59,407 nt of DNA from Edaphovirga cremea (GTDB lineage: Bacteria; Pseudomonadota; Gammaproteobacteria; Enterobacterales; Enterobacteriaceae), in NCBI RefSeq assembly GCF_003332275.1, contig NZ_QOVA01000024.1:1-59407 (forward strand), in the 5' to 3' direction. The notes under the pieces are model-generated. The model ran no database searches and had not been told where the DNA came from. It saw only the letters and a list, made by a program, of their open reading frames with translations. Of the stretch, positions 26,159-35,331 are shown piece after piece. Position numbers and translations under genes: made by a program. Position 1 is the stretch's first letter. Each line of letters starts with the position of its first letter.

Positions 26159-26728
26159 CTAATATATAAATTCTTTGATATTTTGGTGGATCAATACTCT
26201 TGAAATTAATATTGCCTGGTTGATGTTTTTTAGCCCCAACTTATGCAGCGCACTCCTTTTGTGTGCGCTAATGGTCTTTGGTGAAATATCAAGTTTTTTG
26301 GCGACTGACGTCCCTGGCTTACCCCGTAATAATTCTTTCAACACGGTTTTCTCGCGCGTTGTTAATACATTTTTTATTTGCATTTCGCTAGCGTGCATAA
26401 TTGTTATGAATAGCGTATTAAAATTCTCTACGCTGCTATTTTTTGGAATATAATGACAGCCGCAATAATGGCTAAGCGCTTCATCACTGGCGCATTCCCC
26501 AATGATAATAACTTTACTATTGGTTTCTGTAATTAAGGAGAGTAAAGCAATAGTTTCGCTTTCAGAGTCGACACAAATTAATAAAACACGATTGGGATCC
26601 AGATAAGCTTTATTGTGCGATCTGAGATCAATCGCACGGCTATTTATTGCTATCCCAAGTTTTTCTTTCATTAACCATCGTAAACCGGCCAACATATACA
26701 GATCGTTGGAAATTATATGTACATTCAT
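26159..26728 (-). CDS. LuxR/FixJ-type transcriptional regulator, fimbria-linked
   Basis: A 189-residue protein with a C-terminal LuxR HTH (LTTREKTVLKELLRGKPGTS, then VAKKLDISPKTISAHKRSAL, about residues 125-170). The N-terminal half is receiver-like: IISNDLYMLAGLRWLM holds an acidic residue near the start of the fold and VLLICVDSES ends a strand with a possible phospho-acceptor Asp. It lies downstream of fimH on the same strand (131-bp gap with a hairpin), a place where fimbrial operons of several enteric bacteria carry a regulator. It probably tunes fim expression or reciprocal motility control; the target is inferred only from position. A second protein of this kind follows the fimbrial cluster at 39354. 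Confidence 0.85.
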   Translation of the reverse strand: MNVHIISNDLYMLAGLRWLMKEKLGIAINSRAIDLRSHNKAYLDPNRVLLICVDSESETIALLSLITETNSKVIIIGECASDEALSHYCGCHYIPKNSSVENFNTLFITIMHASEMQIKNVLTTREKTVLKELLRGKPGTSVAKKLDISPKTISAHKRSALHKLGLKNINQAILISRVLIHQNIKEFIY

Positions 26729-26751
26729 TATGTCTCCTTCCCTTTAAACGA

Positions 26752-26774
26752 GGCAGACAATTCCTATGTCTGCC
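26752..26774 (-). terminator. Hairpin between fimH and the LuxR-type gene
   Basis: GGCAGACA (26752-26759) pairs with TGTCTGCC (26767-26774) over a 7-base loop. On the minus strand it follows fimH and is not followed by a clean T run. It could attenuate readthrough from fim into the regulator gene. Confidence 0.45.
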
Positions 26775-26859
26775 GTATATCAGAAATGTTTTTTCATGTA
26801 GAGATAACCAAACAAAGTGAGGCTTTCAGCCTGAAGCATGTCAGCGTTCAGGCACATAT

Positions 26860-27822
26860 TCATGGATATAAAAAGGTCACGCCAACAACTGACGTTACAT
26901 TACCGGCCACGACTTGACCGGTAGTTCGTGCATAGGAGGCGGTCAAACCTAAACTTACTGGCGAAGTCCCGACTCTACCCAGTGCCACATTTTTGTTGGT
27001 TGCAATAACACCGCTACTGTTGGAAAGCTGAACCCCAATTCCCCCAGCAGAGGAAGAAGATGCGGTATTGGTGAAAATGGTGGATGCCGCATCTGCCGTT
27101 GGCCCGGTCAGGTAATAGGCAAGATTCTGGTTCTGGGTGCAATGCACCGTCAGCGGCACCGGCACGGTTCCCGGATAATCCGGAAGGTTCACGGTGATAT
27201 CCCGGGAAGAGACGTCACAACCACCGGTAGGGACTACAACATCATTATTGGCGTACAAATTCCAAGTGAAAGTCGCATCAGCAATATTACCCCCTCCGTT
27301 CACATTCGACCCCACCTGACGCATAACCAGGGAAGCAAAAAGCGTACCGCTGTTGATTACCACCCCTCCGGCAGCAGAAGTCGGCGTTAAATAAAGTTGC
27401 GTATCCCATCCAGTATATGACCCGGATGTAAAGTTTCGGCTACCCGTGGCCGAATTGAGCGGGAATGGATAACCCGAACCATAATAGTTAACCGAACCAG
27501 TAAAACTACTCAGAATCCCAGCATACGCTGAACCGCTTTGCATACTTACCAGGTCGTTTCTGACGCCAGGTGCATCATTTTTACAGAAAATGGAGGTGGA
27601 TAAATCCACCATTAGATTCTGACCAATCGCAACAGAAGGTGACAGATTAACGCGCACATTTGCCGTCCCCGTTCCTGCTTCACTGTGTAATGTAATGCCG
27701 GTAGAGTCATAACAGGTAAAGGCAGACGAGCTCGCAGAATACCCCACCAACAAGGCGAAAAGTACTGATGGCCTCATTACTACTCGCAGCGAACTACTTC
27801 TTTTCAGGTTGCTATATCTCAT
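26860..27822 (-). CDS. fimH: FimH-type tip adhesin of type 1 fimbriae
   Basis: The 320-residue protein has a signal peptide ending SASSSA and a mature start FTC, then a lectin domain and a pilin domain that align with E. coli FimH (NLSPSVAIGQNLMVDLST, YANNDVVVPTGGCDVSSRDI, SLGLTASYARTTGQV, VVGVTFLYP). FimH sits at the fimbrial tip and binds mannosides. The first phenylalanine, Asn-Asp of CKND and the following Asp are kept. The tyrosine-gate residues are not: Tyr48 is replaced by Ala (CKNDAP) and the loop equivalent to residues 133-142 is longer (QVGSNVNGGGNIADATF) without a tyrosine. ATG 27822 is chosen because AAGGAG precedes it and the signal peptide starts there. Sugar specificity may differ from E. 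coli. Confidence 0.93.
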   Translation of the reverse strand: MRYSNLKRSSSLRVVMRPSVLFALLVGYSASSSAFTCYDSTGITLHSEAGTGTANVRVNLSPSVAIGQNLMVDLSTSIFCKNDAPGVRNDLVSMQSGSAYAGILSSFTGSVNYYGSGYPFPLNSATGSRNFTSGSYTGWDTQLYLTPTSAAGGVVINSGTLFASLVMRQVGSNVNGGGNIADATFTWNLYANNDVVVPTGGCDVSSRDITVNLPDYPGTVPVPLTVHCTQNQNLAYYLTGPTADAASTIFTNTASSSSAGGIGVQLSNSSGVIATNKNVALGRVGTSPVSLGLTASYARTTGQVVAGNVTSVVGVTFLYP

Positions 27823-27835
27823 TATTTCTCCTTGC

Positions 27836-28339
27836 TCAGGCATAGGTATAAGTAACGTTAATCACTGCCTGAATGCTCCCTTGCGTCACATTGCCGTTCA
27901 CCGTCAGCGCCCGGACTTGTAACGGAAAACTCGCTGAAAGTGTTGCATCGCTTATCGGAACCATCTTCACTGCACCCGTATTCAGCGTGTTTCCACTGAG
28001 GTCCTGCAATTGCAATTGAATATTCCCGGCGGTTCCCTGGTTTTTGTAATACCCGGTACTATCAGCAGTACCGCTGAATGTTGCCGTTACTTTAGAGGTT
28101 CCCACAGGACAACCTGTCAGGTTCAGTGTCACATCGTGCCACGCTGACGATGCACCTGCTGACACAAGGTTGACAGTATATAAATCCCCCAGATCGACCA
28201 TCGTTGACGCAGTAGATACCGTACAGGGTTTTGCGACCACCCTGCCGTTAACCGTAATGGTCACATCAGCCGCATTCACGGTCAGTACCGAAGTTATCAG
28301 TAGCAACCCAGCAATCAGGCCGGCATTTATTGTGTTCAT
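27836..28339 (-). CDS. fimG: Type 1 fimbrial minor subunit FimG
   Basis: The 167-residue product has a signal peptide (to VNAADVT) and aligns with E. coli FimG almost residue by residue: ADVTITVNGRVVAKPCTVST, SAWHDVTLNLTGCPVGTSKV, STGYYKNQGTAGNIQLQL and PLQVRALTVNGNVTQGSIQA. FimG links the FimH adhesin to FimF in the tip fibrillum. The single disulphide pair (KPCTVS and TGCPVG) is present. It lies between fimF and fimH with a 13-bp gap to the latter, in the standard operon order. Confidence 0.95.
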   Translation of the reverse strand: MNTINAGLIAGLLLITSVLTVNAADVTITVNGRVVAKPCTVSTASTMVDLGDLYTVNLVSAGASSAWHDVTLNLTGCPVGTSKVTATFSGTADSTGYYKNQGTAGNIQLQLQDLSGNTLNTGAVKMVPISDATLSASFPLQVRALTVNGNVTQGSIQAVINVTYTYA

Positions 28340-28354
28340 ATCCCTTCTCTCCGG

Positions 28355-28882
28355 TTACTGAAATTCCAGGGTAAAGTTTGCTGTCGCCCTGACGAGCCCG
28401 GCAGTAACTGGTGATCGGGTCGCCATCAGACGCGCATAGAAATACAGCGTGTTGGACTGCCCCCCGGTCAGGGTCAACCAATCCAACGCACTGGCCCCCT
28501 CGTTCAGAGTAATGGCATTCCTGTTGTTATCCAGGATCTGTATTCCCATTCCTCCTGCCGCACCGCCGCCACCGTCAACTTTCAACAGGGTGGTATTGTC
28601 ACTATCTGCCACCCCCGTAAAGCCCACTTTCACGGCTATTGCCATACCGCCACATCGATCGAACACGATATTGAACGGCACCATCGGCGTAGTCGCCCCC
28701 ACCATGTACAACTGCTTTGCCGAATTAGCCATCAGATCCACGACAAAATCCTGTGAACCCGATGACACAGAACAGGCATTGTCTTTAACGTTTCCGGTAA
28801 TGGTGATCGTACTGTCTGCCGCCAGCGTTATCCTGACGGTGAAAAGTGACAGCAGACACAGGATATAAAGTTGTTTTCTCAT
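28355..28882 (-). CDS. fimF: Type 1 fimbrial minor subunit FimF
   Basis: The 175-residue product resembles E. coli FimF: signal peptide to TLAADST, then [59 protein letters not shown] and [20 protein letters not shown]. FimF joins the pilus rod to FimG in the tip fibrillum. Its N-terminal donor strand and the C-terminal Phe-Gln end are present. It is 22 bp after fimD and 15 bp before fimG on the same strand. Confidence 0.95.
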   Translation of the reverse strand: MRKQLYILCLLSLFTVRITLAADSTITITGNVKDNACSVSSGSQDFVVDLMANSAKQLYMVGATTPMVPFNIVFDRCGGMAIAVKVGFTGVADSDNTTLLKVDGGGGAAGGMGIQILDNNRNAITLNEGASALDWLTLTGGQSNTLYFYARLMATRSPVTAGLVRATANFTLEFQ

Positions 28883-28904
28883 TGCTCGTCTCTCCTGCCT
28901 TGCA

Positions 28905-31544
28905 TCACCGGCATATTGCCGTCATATAGCTGAGTGCCTGCTGTTGGCTTTCCGGCGGCAGTTGGTAACTCGCCACGCACTGCTCGGCAGCACCTTCGCC
29001 CCACTTGGCTTTCACGTCGCCACTGAGCGGCAGCCCCGTCAGATATACCTGCCCTCCGTCGGCAACAATGCTTCCGGAACGACCGTTATCGGAAGACACC
29101 ACCGACCCGAATGGCAGCGGTTTCCCTTTGTAGGTCAGGGTCATCAATACCTTAAGCCCGATTTGCGTTTTAAAATCAGCCAGTACTACCGCACCGTGAG
29201 TAGGTACAACCCTTACCACTGCCTCATCCAGATCGACATTGTCTGCCAGCGTGTTGGTGTTCAGTGCAATACGGTTTTCCCGGTAATTCATGGCAAAAGG
29301 CAGTACGGCATATCCCCGCCAGTCGGTACGTATCCCGGTCTGGTTCTCCACCGACACGTTGCCAGCGCCAGGCGCTCTGATCAGTACCATCGTGTCGTTC
29401 AGCGGTTGACTTAGGGTGATACCATTCTCATGAGCCAGCAGGCCGCCACTCAGTCCGTAATACTGCTGGCTATAACCATTGCTGCGGCTGTACCCTACGT
29501 TGGCATTGCCAGAGGCTCCCCGATAAGTCAGCGCCGCATTCCCTGTACCGCCTGACGTTCCCGTCCCGCCATCGGCGTAACCGGTCTGTACGCTGTAACT
29601 CAGGTTGTTGTCATCTAGCAACGTGCCATAAACCCCTGCCTGATTGGTCATCCTTCCGTCCAGGTCATTAGTCATGCTGTAGCTCACGTTCGAACGTCTG
29701 AAAGCTGACTGGCTGTCGGAGCGCAGCCAATGGCTGAACGGTATATTGATGTTGAAAGCCAGCATATTGTCGCGACCTGGCTGCCAGGCATTTTTCGTCA
29801 GGTTGTAGCTGATGGTGTAAGTGATATCGTCCAATGCACCGCTATAACCGGCCTGCAGTTGTTCATCCGCCTTACCGGTTCCCCAATAAGTCTGATGACT
29901 CCCCGTCAAATACAAGGTCGAATTTCTCCCGACCTGTTGAGTCGCCGACAACTGCAGCCGCCCACGTTTGTTGTAGGCCAGGTTGTAGTAATCGGTGAGT
30001 TTCGGGGTTACCTGAATAACACCTTCATCGGTTGCTATGCTGTAGCCGCTCATCTGGCCCCAGGTGGTGTCAGCCAGGTTAAAATAGCCACTGGTGGAAT
30101 AACGGTAACCCACCAGGTGGAAATTGGTTCCCCACTCATTTAATGACTTGTTATAAAGGAAACGAAGAGACTGCCCCTGATGCGTGCTGTCATCCGGCAA
30201 TGTGGCCCGAGCCAGTGTTGTGTCTATCGACACGGCCCCGAAACGCCCCAGATTTTTACCCAGCCCGGCATTGAAAGCCCGATAACGCCCGGCAAGCTGG
30301 GTCCCTCCGGACACCGTCCAACCATCAGGAAGCCCCCACTGGAGAGTGCCCTGGCCAAAGGTTGGCTTCTCTTGTTGATCGTTGCCGCTGCGGAACTGCC
30401 CCACCGTCACGGCATATCTCCCGTGCCCTTCACGTAGCAGCCCCGGTACCGATGAATAAGGCACAGTAAATACCTGAGTCGAACCATCTGCCTCCAGAAT
30501 GGTTACCTGCAGGTCACCACTGTTTCCCGCCGCGAAAAGGTCATTAATGGTGAAGGGCCCTGGAGGCACGGTGGTTTGGTAAACCTCGAACCCATTCTGC
30601 TTAATGGATACCCTGGCCGTGCTGCGGGCAATACCATGGATAACGGGAGCAAATCCCCGCTTGCTGTCTGGCAACATGTTGTCATCTGAAGCCATCTGCA
30701 CACCGCGGAAATTTATCCCATCAAAGATATCGCCTGGCGAAAAGCCGTCCCCCATTGTCAGACGACTGCCAAGAGGCACAATGTCCCGCTGCAAATAGCT
30801 ATTGATATGCTGCCATCTGTTTTTATCTGATGCCGTTCCGCCGCCGCGGCTGTAACTCCAGGTGGTGTTATCCCGCAGCCGCCACGCTCCCAGATTCACG
30901 CCGCTTTGCAGATTAAGGAAGGCGTAATTGTTCGTCCCTCCGGCATTGTTGCGGACATTATTCCCGGTGAAACTGTAGTTGAGTAAACCGGCGGTAACAC
31001 CGTTTTCCCATTGGTCGGGAGGGATATAGCCACGGGCAGTATTCCCCATAAAAGCCTGGGGAACACTGAGAGACAGGCGCTGCCGCCCAACATCAAAATG
31101 GCTGGACGCCTCTTTGATCATGGAGGTCAAGGGTACACAGGCATCTGTCGCCAACGCGGTCATTTCCGGGCTCGCCTGGGTATTAACTCCCATTGAAGAT
31201 AACTGACCACGAGTCAGACAAGGCACCAGGGCCTTGTTATCAGCATCAGTTCGGAAAGTGACATCCCGGGTGGTCATAAACCCGTCATTCATATAAATGT
31301 CGACACGATAGATACCTGGAGGTGCCTCCAGCCCCCTTTCAAATCCTGACAAATCGGCCACTTTCGCCGGATCGTCCGCAAGGAAACGGGGATTAAAGTA
31401 GTTTTCCGCTCGCGCTGACATACCGCCATACAATGCCAACAACATGATGGCTAAAGGCGTCAAAGTCAGCTTATAGATGGGTGCATCCTTGTCGTTATCT
31501 TTCATAACTCTGCGACTGTCCGTGCAGTTTTTCAGGTATAGCAT
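28905..31544 (-). CDS. fimD: Outer-membrane usher FimD
   Basis: An 879-residue usher with signal sequence ending MSARA, followed by the N-terminal chaperone-binding domain ([20 protein letters not shown]), the 24-strand barrel with plug domain ([40 protein letters not shown]) and the C-terminal domains with a cysteine pair ([10 protein letters not shown] and TAICR). It catalyses subunit exchange and secretes the pilus through the outer membrane. ATG 31544 is chosen because GGAGGG lies 5 bases before it; an internal ATG would shorten the leader. It is 82 bp after fimC in the fim operon. Confidence 0.95.
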   Translation of the reverse strand: MLYLKNCTDSRRVMKDNDKDAPIYKLTLTPLAIMLLALYGGMSARAENYFNPRFLADDPAKVADLSGFERGLEAPPGIYRVDIYMNDGFMTTRDVTFRTDADNKALVPCLTRGQLSSMGVNTQASPEMTALATDACVPLTSMIKEASSHFDVGRQRLSLSVPQAFMGNTARGYIPPDQWENGVTAGLLNYSFTGNNVRNNAGGTNNYAFLNLQSGVNLGAWRLRDNTTWSYSRGGGTASDKNRWQHINSYLQRDIVPLGSRLTMGDGFSPGDIFDGINFRGVQMASDDNMLPDSKRGFAPVIHGIARSTARVSIKQNGFEVYQTTVPPGPFTINDLFAAGNSGDLQVTILEADGSTQVFTVPYSSVPGLLREGHGRYAVTVGQFRSGNDQQEKPTFGQGTLQWGLPDGWTVSGGTQLAGRYRAFNAGLGKNLGRFGAVSIDTTLARATLPDDSTHQGQSLRFLYNKSLNEWGTNFHLVGYRYSTSGYFNLADTTWGQMSGYSIATDEGVIQVTPKLTDYYNLAYNKRGRLQLSATQQVGRNSTLYLTGSHQTYWGTGKADEQLQAGYSGALDDITYTISYNLTKNAWQPGRDNMLAFNINIPFSHWLRSDSQSAFRRSNVSYSMTNDLDGRMTNQAGVYGTLLDDNNLSYSVQTGYADGGTGTSGGTGNAALTYRGASGNANVGYSRSNGYSQQYYGLSGGLLAHENGITLSQPLNDTMVLIRAPGAGNVSVENQTGIRTDWRGYAVLPFAMNYRENRIALNTNTLADNVDLDEAVVRVVPTHGAVVLADFKTQIGLKVLMTLTYKGKPLPFGSVVSSDNGRSGSIVADGGQVYLTGLPLSGDVKAKWGEGAAEQCVASYQLPPESQQQALSYMTAICR

Positions 31545-31626
31545 GATCCCTCCGGTTCGATACAGGTCGCCCGGCTGCCTGATTTATCTGGTTATATTTT
31601 TATGAAATGGATGGCGGCTCCATGCC

Positions 31627-32343
31627 TTACTGCATCACGCCCTTCATCGCTGGCGTCAGTGCACCGTAATCGTTGATAGTCCGGTAGGTAATGGCGCTTC
31701 CTGCATCTGCTGGCAACGTAACGGTAGCCGAGTCCATCGGTAGCACCATGGTGCCTGGCAAAATCCGGATCCCGGCATTCAACTCGGTCAGCGTCACGAA
31801 GTAGGGCGTTGGATTGACAATCGACAGTACATTCCCACTACGTTTAAAACGCAGTTGCTCCGGTGCCTTGTCTGGCGCGATGTTGAGCCCACGGGGCCGG
31901 TAAAAGAGTTTGATACGGCTGGTAATGGCCAGTTGCAGGGTATTATCCTGCTGCTGTGATTTGTCCAGTGACGGGATGGCTTTGACATTGATCCAGAACA
32001 GGCTCTCGCGGTCCTTTGGCAGACTGTGATTGGTGGCATCAATAATGCGCAGTGTGTTCTCTTTTTTGCCTTGCATCAAAAACAATGGCGGTGTGATAAC
32101 AAACCGGCCATCTTTCTGACCGTCTGCATTTTCTACCCAGGACTGAATTAGAAAGGTGCCTTTATCATCGTTATTGCTTACTCCCAGAGTTACCTGTTTC
32201 TGATCTGAAGGATACACCACCCGCGTAGCCCCCAAGCCGACCCCTGCGGTTGCCGCGCCAATACTCCCAGCCACAGCCAAGGTCATCACTACGGCCATCA
32301 CCTTTCCACACATCATTCTTCTTGTCACATACACCTCGTCCAT
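31627..32343 (-). CDS. fimC: Periplasmic fimbrial chaperone FimC
   Basis: The 238-residue product is very close to E. coli FimC: GVGLGATRVVYPSDQKQVTL, FLIQSWVENADGQKDGRFVI, TPPLFLMQGKKENTLRIIDA, DRESLFWINVKAIPSLDKSQ and TYRTINDYGALTP at the end. It completes pilin folds by donor-strand complementation (G1 strand LQLAITSRIKLFYRP with alternating hydrophobics, anchored by the Arg8/Lys112-type pair). The exact start is uncertain: ATG 32343 follows GGAGGT at 9 bases, while GTG 32328 and ATG 32316 are also possible. Position between fimI and fimD fits the operon. Confidence 0.95.
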   Translation of the reverse strand: MDEVYVTRRMMCGKVMAVVMTLAVAGSIGAATAGVGLGATRVVYPSDQKQVTLGVSNNDDKGTFLIQSWVENADGQKDGRFVITPPLFLMQGKKENTLRIIDATNHSLPKDRESLFWINVKAIPSLDKSQQQDNTLQLAITSRIKLFYRPRGLNIAPDKAPEQLRFKRSGNVLSIVNPTPYFVTLTELNAGIRILPGTMVLPMDSATVTLPADAGSAITYRTINDYGALTPAMKGVMQ

Positions 32344-32436
32344 CAGGATCTGACCTCCATACCACTGCGCGGCAAAGTTCCGTAAACCCCGCAGTTGTCT
32401 AACCCAGTTGTTACATTTTTTCGTCCAGCAGAAGAC

Positions 32437-32979
32437 TCATTGATAAGTGAGCGCAAACCATGCCTGGGCATTGGCCACCCCGCCGGTCACTGACTGCTCG
32501 GTCGCACGATATTTCGCCACGAAATGCAGGATCAATGGCCCCTCTTGCAATGCTGTCCAGTACTGCGGAGCTGTATTGAGTGGAATAAACCGACCACTGG
32601 CGTCGAACAGCGCCACTGCTACACCGGTGGCGACACCCGGCCCTTCACCAACAGAAAGTACATCCGGATTTTTTCTATCAGCGATCCCCTGGAACATGAC
32701 CCCGACGTTGCGGCTGACATTGGTACTACAGTTCTGCAGGTGCAGATCAAAGGGAACGGGATCTGCCTCATCACCGACCCAATGAAACCGGTTGCTGCTA
32801 ATCTGCCCCATTGTCACCATAAGATGCCGATCCCTGGCTTCCACGGAGCAGGCTTCAGCAATCAGTTCCCCCTGAAAACGCATCAGCCCACCGGGAAGCT
32901 GGACTTTCCAGTGATTACCAGCGATGGCTGTCGACCCCAATAACAGGGGCAAAAGTATTCCCGCTCCCAATCTCCACAT
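32437..32979 (-). CDS. fimI: Fimbrial protein FimI
   Basis: The 180-residue product resembles E. coli FimI, a pilin-like protein thought to end or anchor the rod. Shared segments include [60 protein letters not shown] and [20 protein letters not shown] 32979 is chosen: AAGGAG lies 6 bases upstream and the product then begins directly with a signal peptide ([20 protein letters not shown]). Upstream in-frame ATGs at 32994 and 33039 would add a non-signal extension. It follows fimA by 76 bp. Confidence 0.93.
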   Translation of the reverse strand: MWRLGAGILLPLLLGSTAIAGNHWKVQLPGGLMRFQGELIAEACSVEARDRHLMVTMGQISSNRFHWVGDEADPVPFDLHLQNCSTNVSRNVGVMFQGIADRKNPDVLSVGEGPGVATGVAVALFDASGRFIPLNTAPQYWTALQEGPLILHFVAKYRATEQSVTGGVANAQAWFALTYQ

Positions 32980-33055
32980 CGCGCTCTCCTTCATCCGGTA
33001 GCTGAAAACAGGCCTCCCTGGCCTGAAATAATCGTCCATGATGATCTAATTCGGC

Positions 33056-33601
33056 TTACTGGTACTGCACCTTGAAAGTGGCATCAGCATTGGCAATACC
33101 TGCCGTAGCGGCACCGGTGGCGATATAACGAGCCTGGAATGGAACAATGTTGGTACCATCAATCAGCGTAGTGGCTGCACTGAAAGTCGCGCCGTCCACT
33201 ACCAGTGGGATACCGGTACGATCAAGGATCTGAACACCCACATTGGTTGCGCCACCAGCGGCAGAGCTTTGCAGGGCCAGCGCGGTGTCATGGAGACTAC
33301 TAACGGCTGTGCCGGTGAAGGCAACAGCGGCCTGGGTGGCTACAGTAGTATCACAGTCATTCAGTTGAATTTTGAATCCGACAGCGGTACTGGTGTCACC
33401 GGCTGTAGCCAGCGTGGCGGTTTTGACCTGGCCCAATTCAACGGTCTGGTTAATGGAACCCGCATCTACCGCACAGGCAGCATTCACAATTTCCCCTGTA
33501 AACTTAATGGTGCCCCCGTTGACGGTAGTCGTCGCCGCATTCGCCACGCTAGCCAGAGAAAGGACTGTGATTACTCCAGCAGCCAGTCTTTTGATTTTCA
33601 T
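33056..33601 (-). CDS. fimA: Type 1 fimbrial major subunit FimA
   Basis: A 181-residue major pilin with signal peptide [22 protein letters not shown] and the FimA domain: [58 protein letters not shown], and the C-terminal strand [10 protein letters not shown]. FimA polymerises into the helical rod. It is the first gene of fimAICDFGH and lies 147 bp from an invertible element with inverted repeats at 33748 and 34059; in the sequenced orientation the element's promoter points away from it. Confidence 0.96.
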   Translation of the reverse strand: MKIKRLAAGVITVLSLASVANAATTTVNGGTIKFTGEIVNAACAVDAGSINQTVELGQVKTATLATAGDTSTAVGFKIQLNDCDTTVATQAAVAFTGTAVSSLHDTALALQSSAAGGATNVGVQILDRTGIPLVVDGATFSAATTLIDGTNIVPFQARYIATGAATAGIANADATFKVQYQ

Positions 33602-33747
33602 ACTGTTTTCCTTTTAGCACATAATGTTTCATAACCATGAAAAAGTGTGGAAGGTCGATTCCCCTGCCGGGCAACCGTACAGACTTTATTTTCCTTCACG
33701 GCCGGACCTCCCTATTCCGTTCAGTTGTCGCCATCAACATGAGACAT

Positions 33748-34067
33748 TTGGGGCTATTTTGTTTCACCCTATAAAAAAACAGCAATCACGTACCTGCCAG
33801 GCTAATTGACTATTTTTTATAAGAAAATGAGAGAAATTAGAAATGAAATGCTTTGCAATAGCGCAGAGAATGTGTAGCTTAAATTTTTTCTTTCAGAAAC
33901 AGAACGTTTGCGGAATAACCAGAAAAAGGGGAAGTGGGAATATCAAACAGGTAGGTTAAAAAAAAGCATTATCTTTCATCATGATGAAGAAAAATTCAGA
34001 ATTATTCTCTCATCAGGTATTGCAAATTGTTACCGTTCGTTTAAAACTTAGAACAGTTTAGCCCCAA
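33748..34067. promoter_or_regulatory. fimS: fimS-like invertible promoter element (OFF orientation)
   Basis: Nine-base inverted repeats TTGGGGCTA (33748-33756) and TAGCCCCAA (34059-34067) bound a 320-bp segment between fimA and a FimB/FimE-type recombinase gene. E. coli fimS is 314 bp with TTGGGGCCA repeats. The similarity extends beyond the 9 bases: GA-ACA before and TGTT after the core match on both sides. In E. coli the promoter end of the element reads ACAGTTT before the repeat. Here that word (34054-34060) is on the recombinase side, so the sequenced copy is in the OFF orientation, with the promoter reading away from fimA. Confidence 0.9.
34020..34048 (+). promoter_or_regulatory. Candidate fimA promoter inside the inverted element
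   Basis: TTGCAA (34020-34025), a 17-base spacer and AAAACT (34043-34048) occupy exactly the positions, relative to ACAGTTT and the repeat, of the E. coli fimA -35 (TTGAGA) and -10 (TATGAT) hexamers. The -10 match to consensus is weak (3 of 6). In this orientation it reads toward the recombinase gene's 3' end. Confidence 0.5.
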
Positions 34068-34081
34068 TTGTTTCATCTTTT

Positions 34082-34678
34082 TTATGTGTTTTTCATACAA
34101 AAATCTCGTCGAATCAGGTTATTCCACTCCCATATCCCGGCAAATCGAGCCGCATTACTGGCGGTATAACGCACGGTGTGCCTAATGTTGCGGTGCCCCA
34201 GATAATCCTGAATCAGCCGGGTATCGGTGCCCCTTTCCGCCAGTTCATAGCCACAGGCATGACGTAGCATATGGGGGTGCGTATTGGTGGTTGTGCCTGC
34301 CATTTCACCGGCTTGCCGGATAATTCGCCAGGCCTGGCCGCGCGATAACTGGGTTCCTCGCTTGGAAATAAAGATAATGTCCGGATCCACGGCCGGCTTC
34401 CACTGTGCTCTGATCTGACTCCATTCCATAATCGCCTTGCATTCATCACTCATCAGAGGATGAATGGTAGAGAATCCATTCTTAAGCCGGCGTATATTTA
34501 TCCGCCCTTCAACCATTTCAAGATCGTTGTAACGCAAGTTCAGCAACTCACTGATACGTAACCCATGGCGGAAGGCTAGCAGGATCAGGCAACTGTCCCG
34601 TACCCCGGTCTGTTTATTCCGGGCAGCACTCATCAGGTTGTGGACTTCCGTTAGAGTGAGAAATTTACGATGTGCCAC
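34082..34678 (-). CDS. Tyrosine recombinase, FimB/FimE type
   Basis: A 198-residue tyrosine recombinase, the short length typical of FimB and FimE. Catalytic residues are visible: Arg in RHGLRISELLNLRYND, the H-x-x-R in HPHMLRHACGYELAE, His in LGHRNIRHTVRYT and the nucleophilic Tyr in VRYTASN (about residue 171). It inverts the fimS element whose outer repeat ends 14 bp after its stop codon. Only one recombinase gene is present next to the switch, unlike the fimB-fimE pair of E. coli; a second may be elsewhere. The gene reads toward the switch, so its mRNA 3' end depends on switch orientation, as for E. coli fimE. I cannot tell FimB-like from FimE-like activity by eye. Confidence 0.92.
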   Translation of the reverse strand: MAHRKFLTLTEVHNLMSAARNKQTGVRDSCLILLAFRHGLRISELLNLRYNDLEMVEGRINIRRLKNGFSTIHPLMSDECKAIMEWSQIRAQWKPAVDPDIIFISKRGTQLSRGQAWRIIRQAGEMAGTTTNTHPHMLRHACGYELAERGTDTRLIQDYLGHRNIRHTVRYTASNAARFAGIWEWNNLIRRDFCMKNT

Positions 34679-35217
34679 AAAAAACTCCTATGCAATTATA
34701 CCGGAAATTACTCGGTCAAGAATTAATAACACCTGTCGCTGACAGGTCGTTCAGAGCATATCCTATAACGATGAATGATTACCAAATAAAAAATAGATTT
34801 AAGTTTCATCCGACTAAAACATAAAAAGCATAAGACATTCAAATCGAACCAAACAGTTTATTTTTAATGATGAATTGAAATCAGATTGATCCCATGCGAA
34901 AAATGCATTATGCAACGCCCTCCAAGACAGACAAACCTCCATCATCCCAATCGGGTACCATCACTACTTTCCCCTATGAAAACATAAATATAGACAGGCA
35001 CATAAGAATTAAAAATCGCTAACCCAGCTCGGTGTCTCATTGTTTATTCTGTTCTTTATAATTGCTCGCCCTATCACATCAAACTTATATTTAGACAGTT
35101 TCCCTATTTCCCGCAATACGCAAAGATACCGCGATTAAAACTGCCACTTTACGACCCACGAAATAAAGTCAATCCTGATCAGCATTCGATTAATGATTTA
35201 ATACTTACCCATTATTG
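34679..35217. other. AT-rich intergenic region
   Basis: About 540 bp upstream of the recombinase gene. No convincing ORF. The right end runs into an insertion-sequence remnant at 35218. The left part should contain the recombinase promoter. Confidence 0.4.
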
Positions 35218-35310
35218 ACGCTACGCGGGTATCGCAAATACGGCATTCGCTACAGTGAATTACAGGAAACGCTGACTGAATCCACTATTTACCGCTGGGT
35301 ACAACCTCCC
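35218..35310 (+). mobile_element. IS6-family-like transposase remnant
   Basis: The plus strand reads TLRGYRKYGIRYSELQETLT then E and STIYRWVQPP. IS6/IS26-type transposases have a matching helix-turn-helix region of the form RYxLSYRDLEEM...HTTIYRWVQ. About six codons between the two parts are missing and no further transposase or terminal repeat was recognised, so only a decayed piece is left. Confidence 0.55.
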
Positions 35311-35331
35311 CCCCTCCTATTTCGCTATTTA

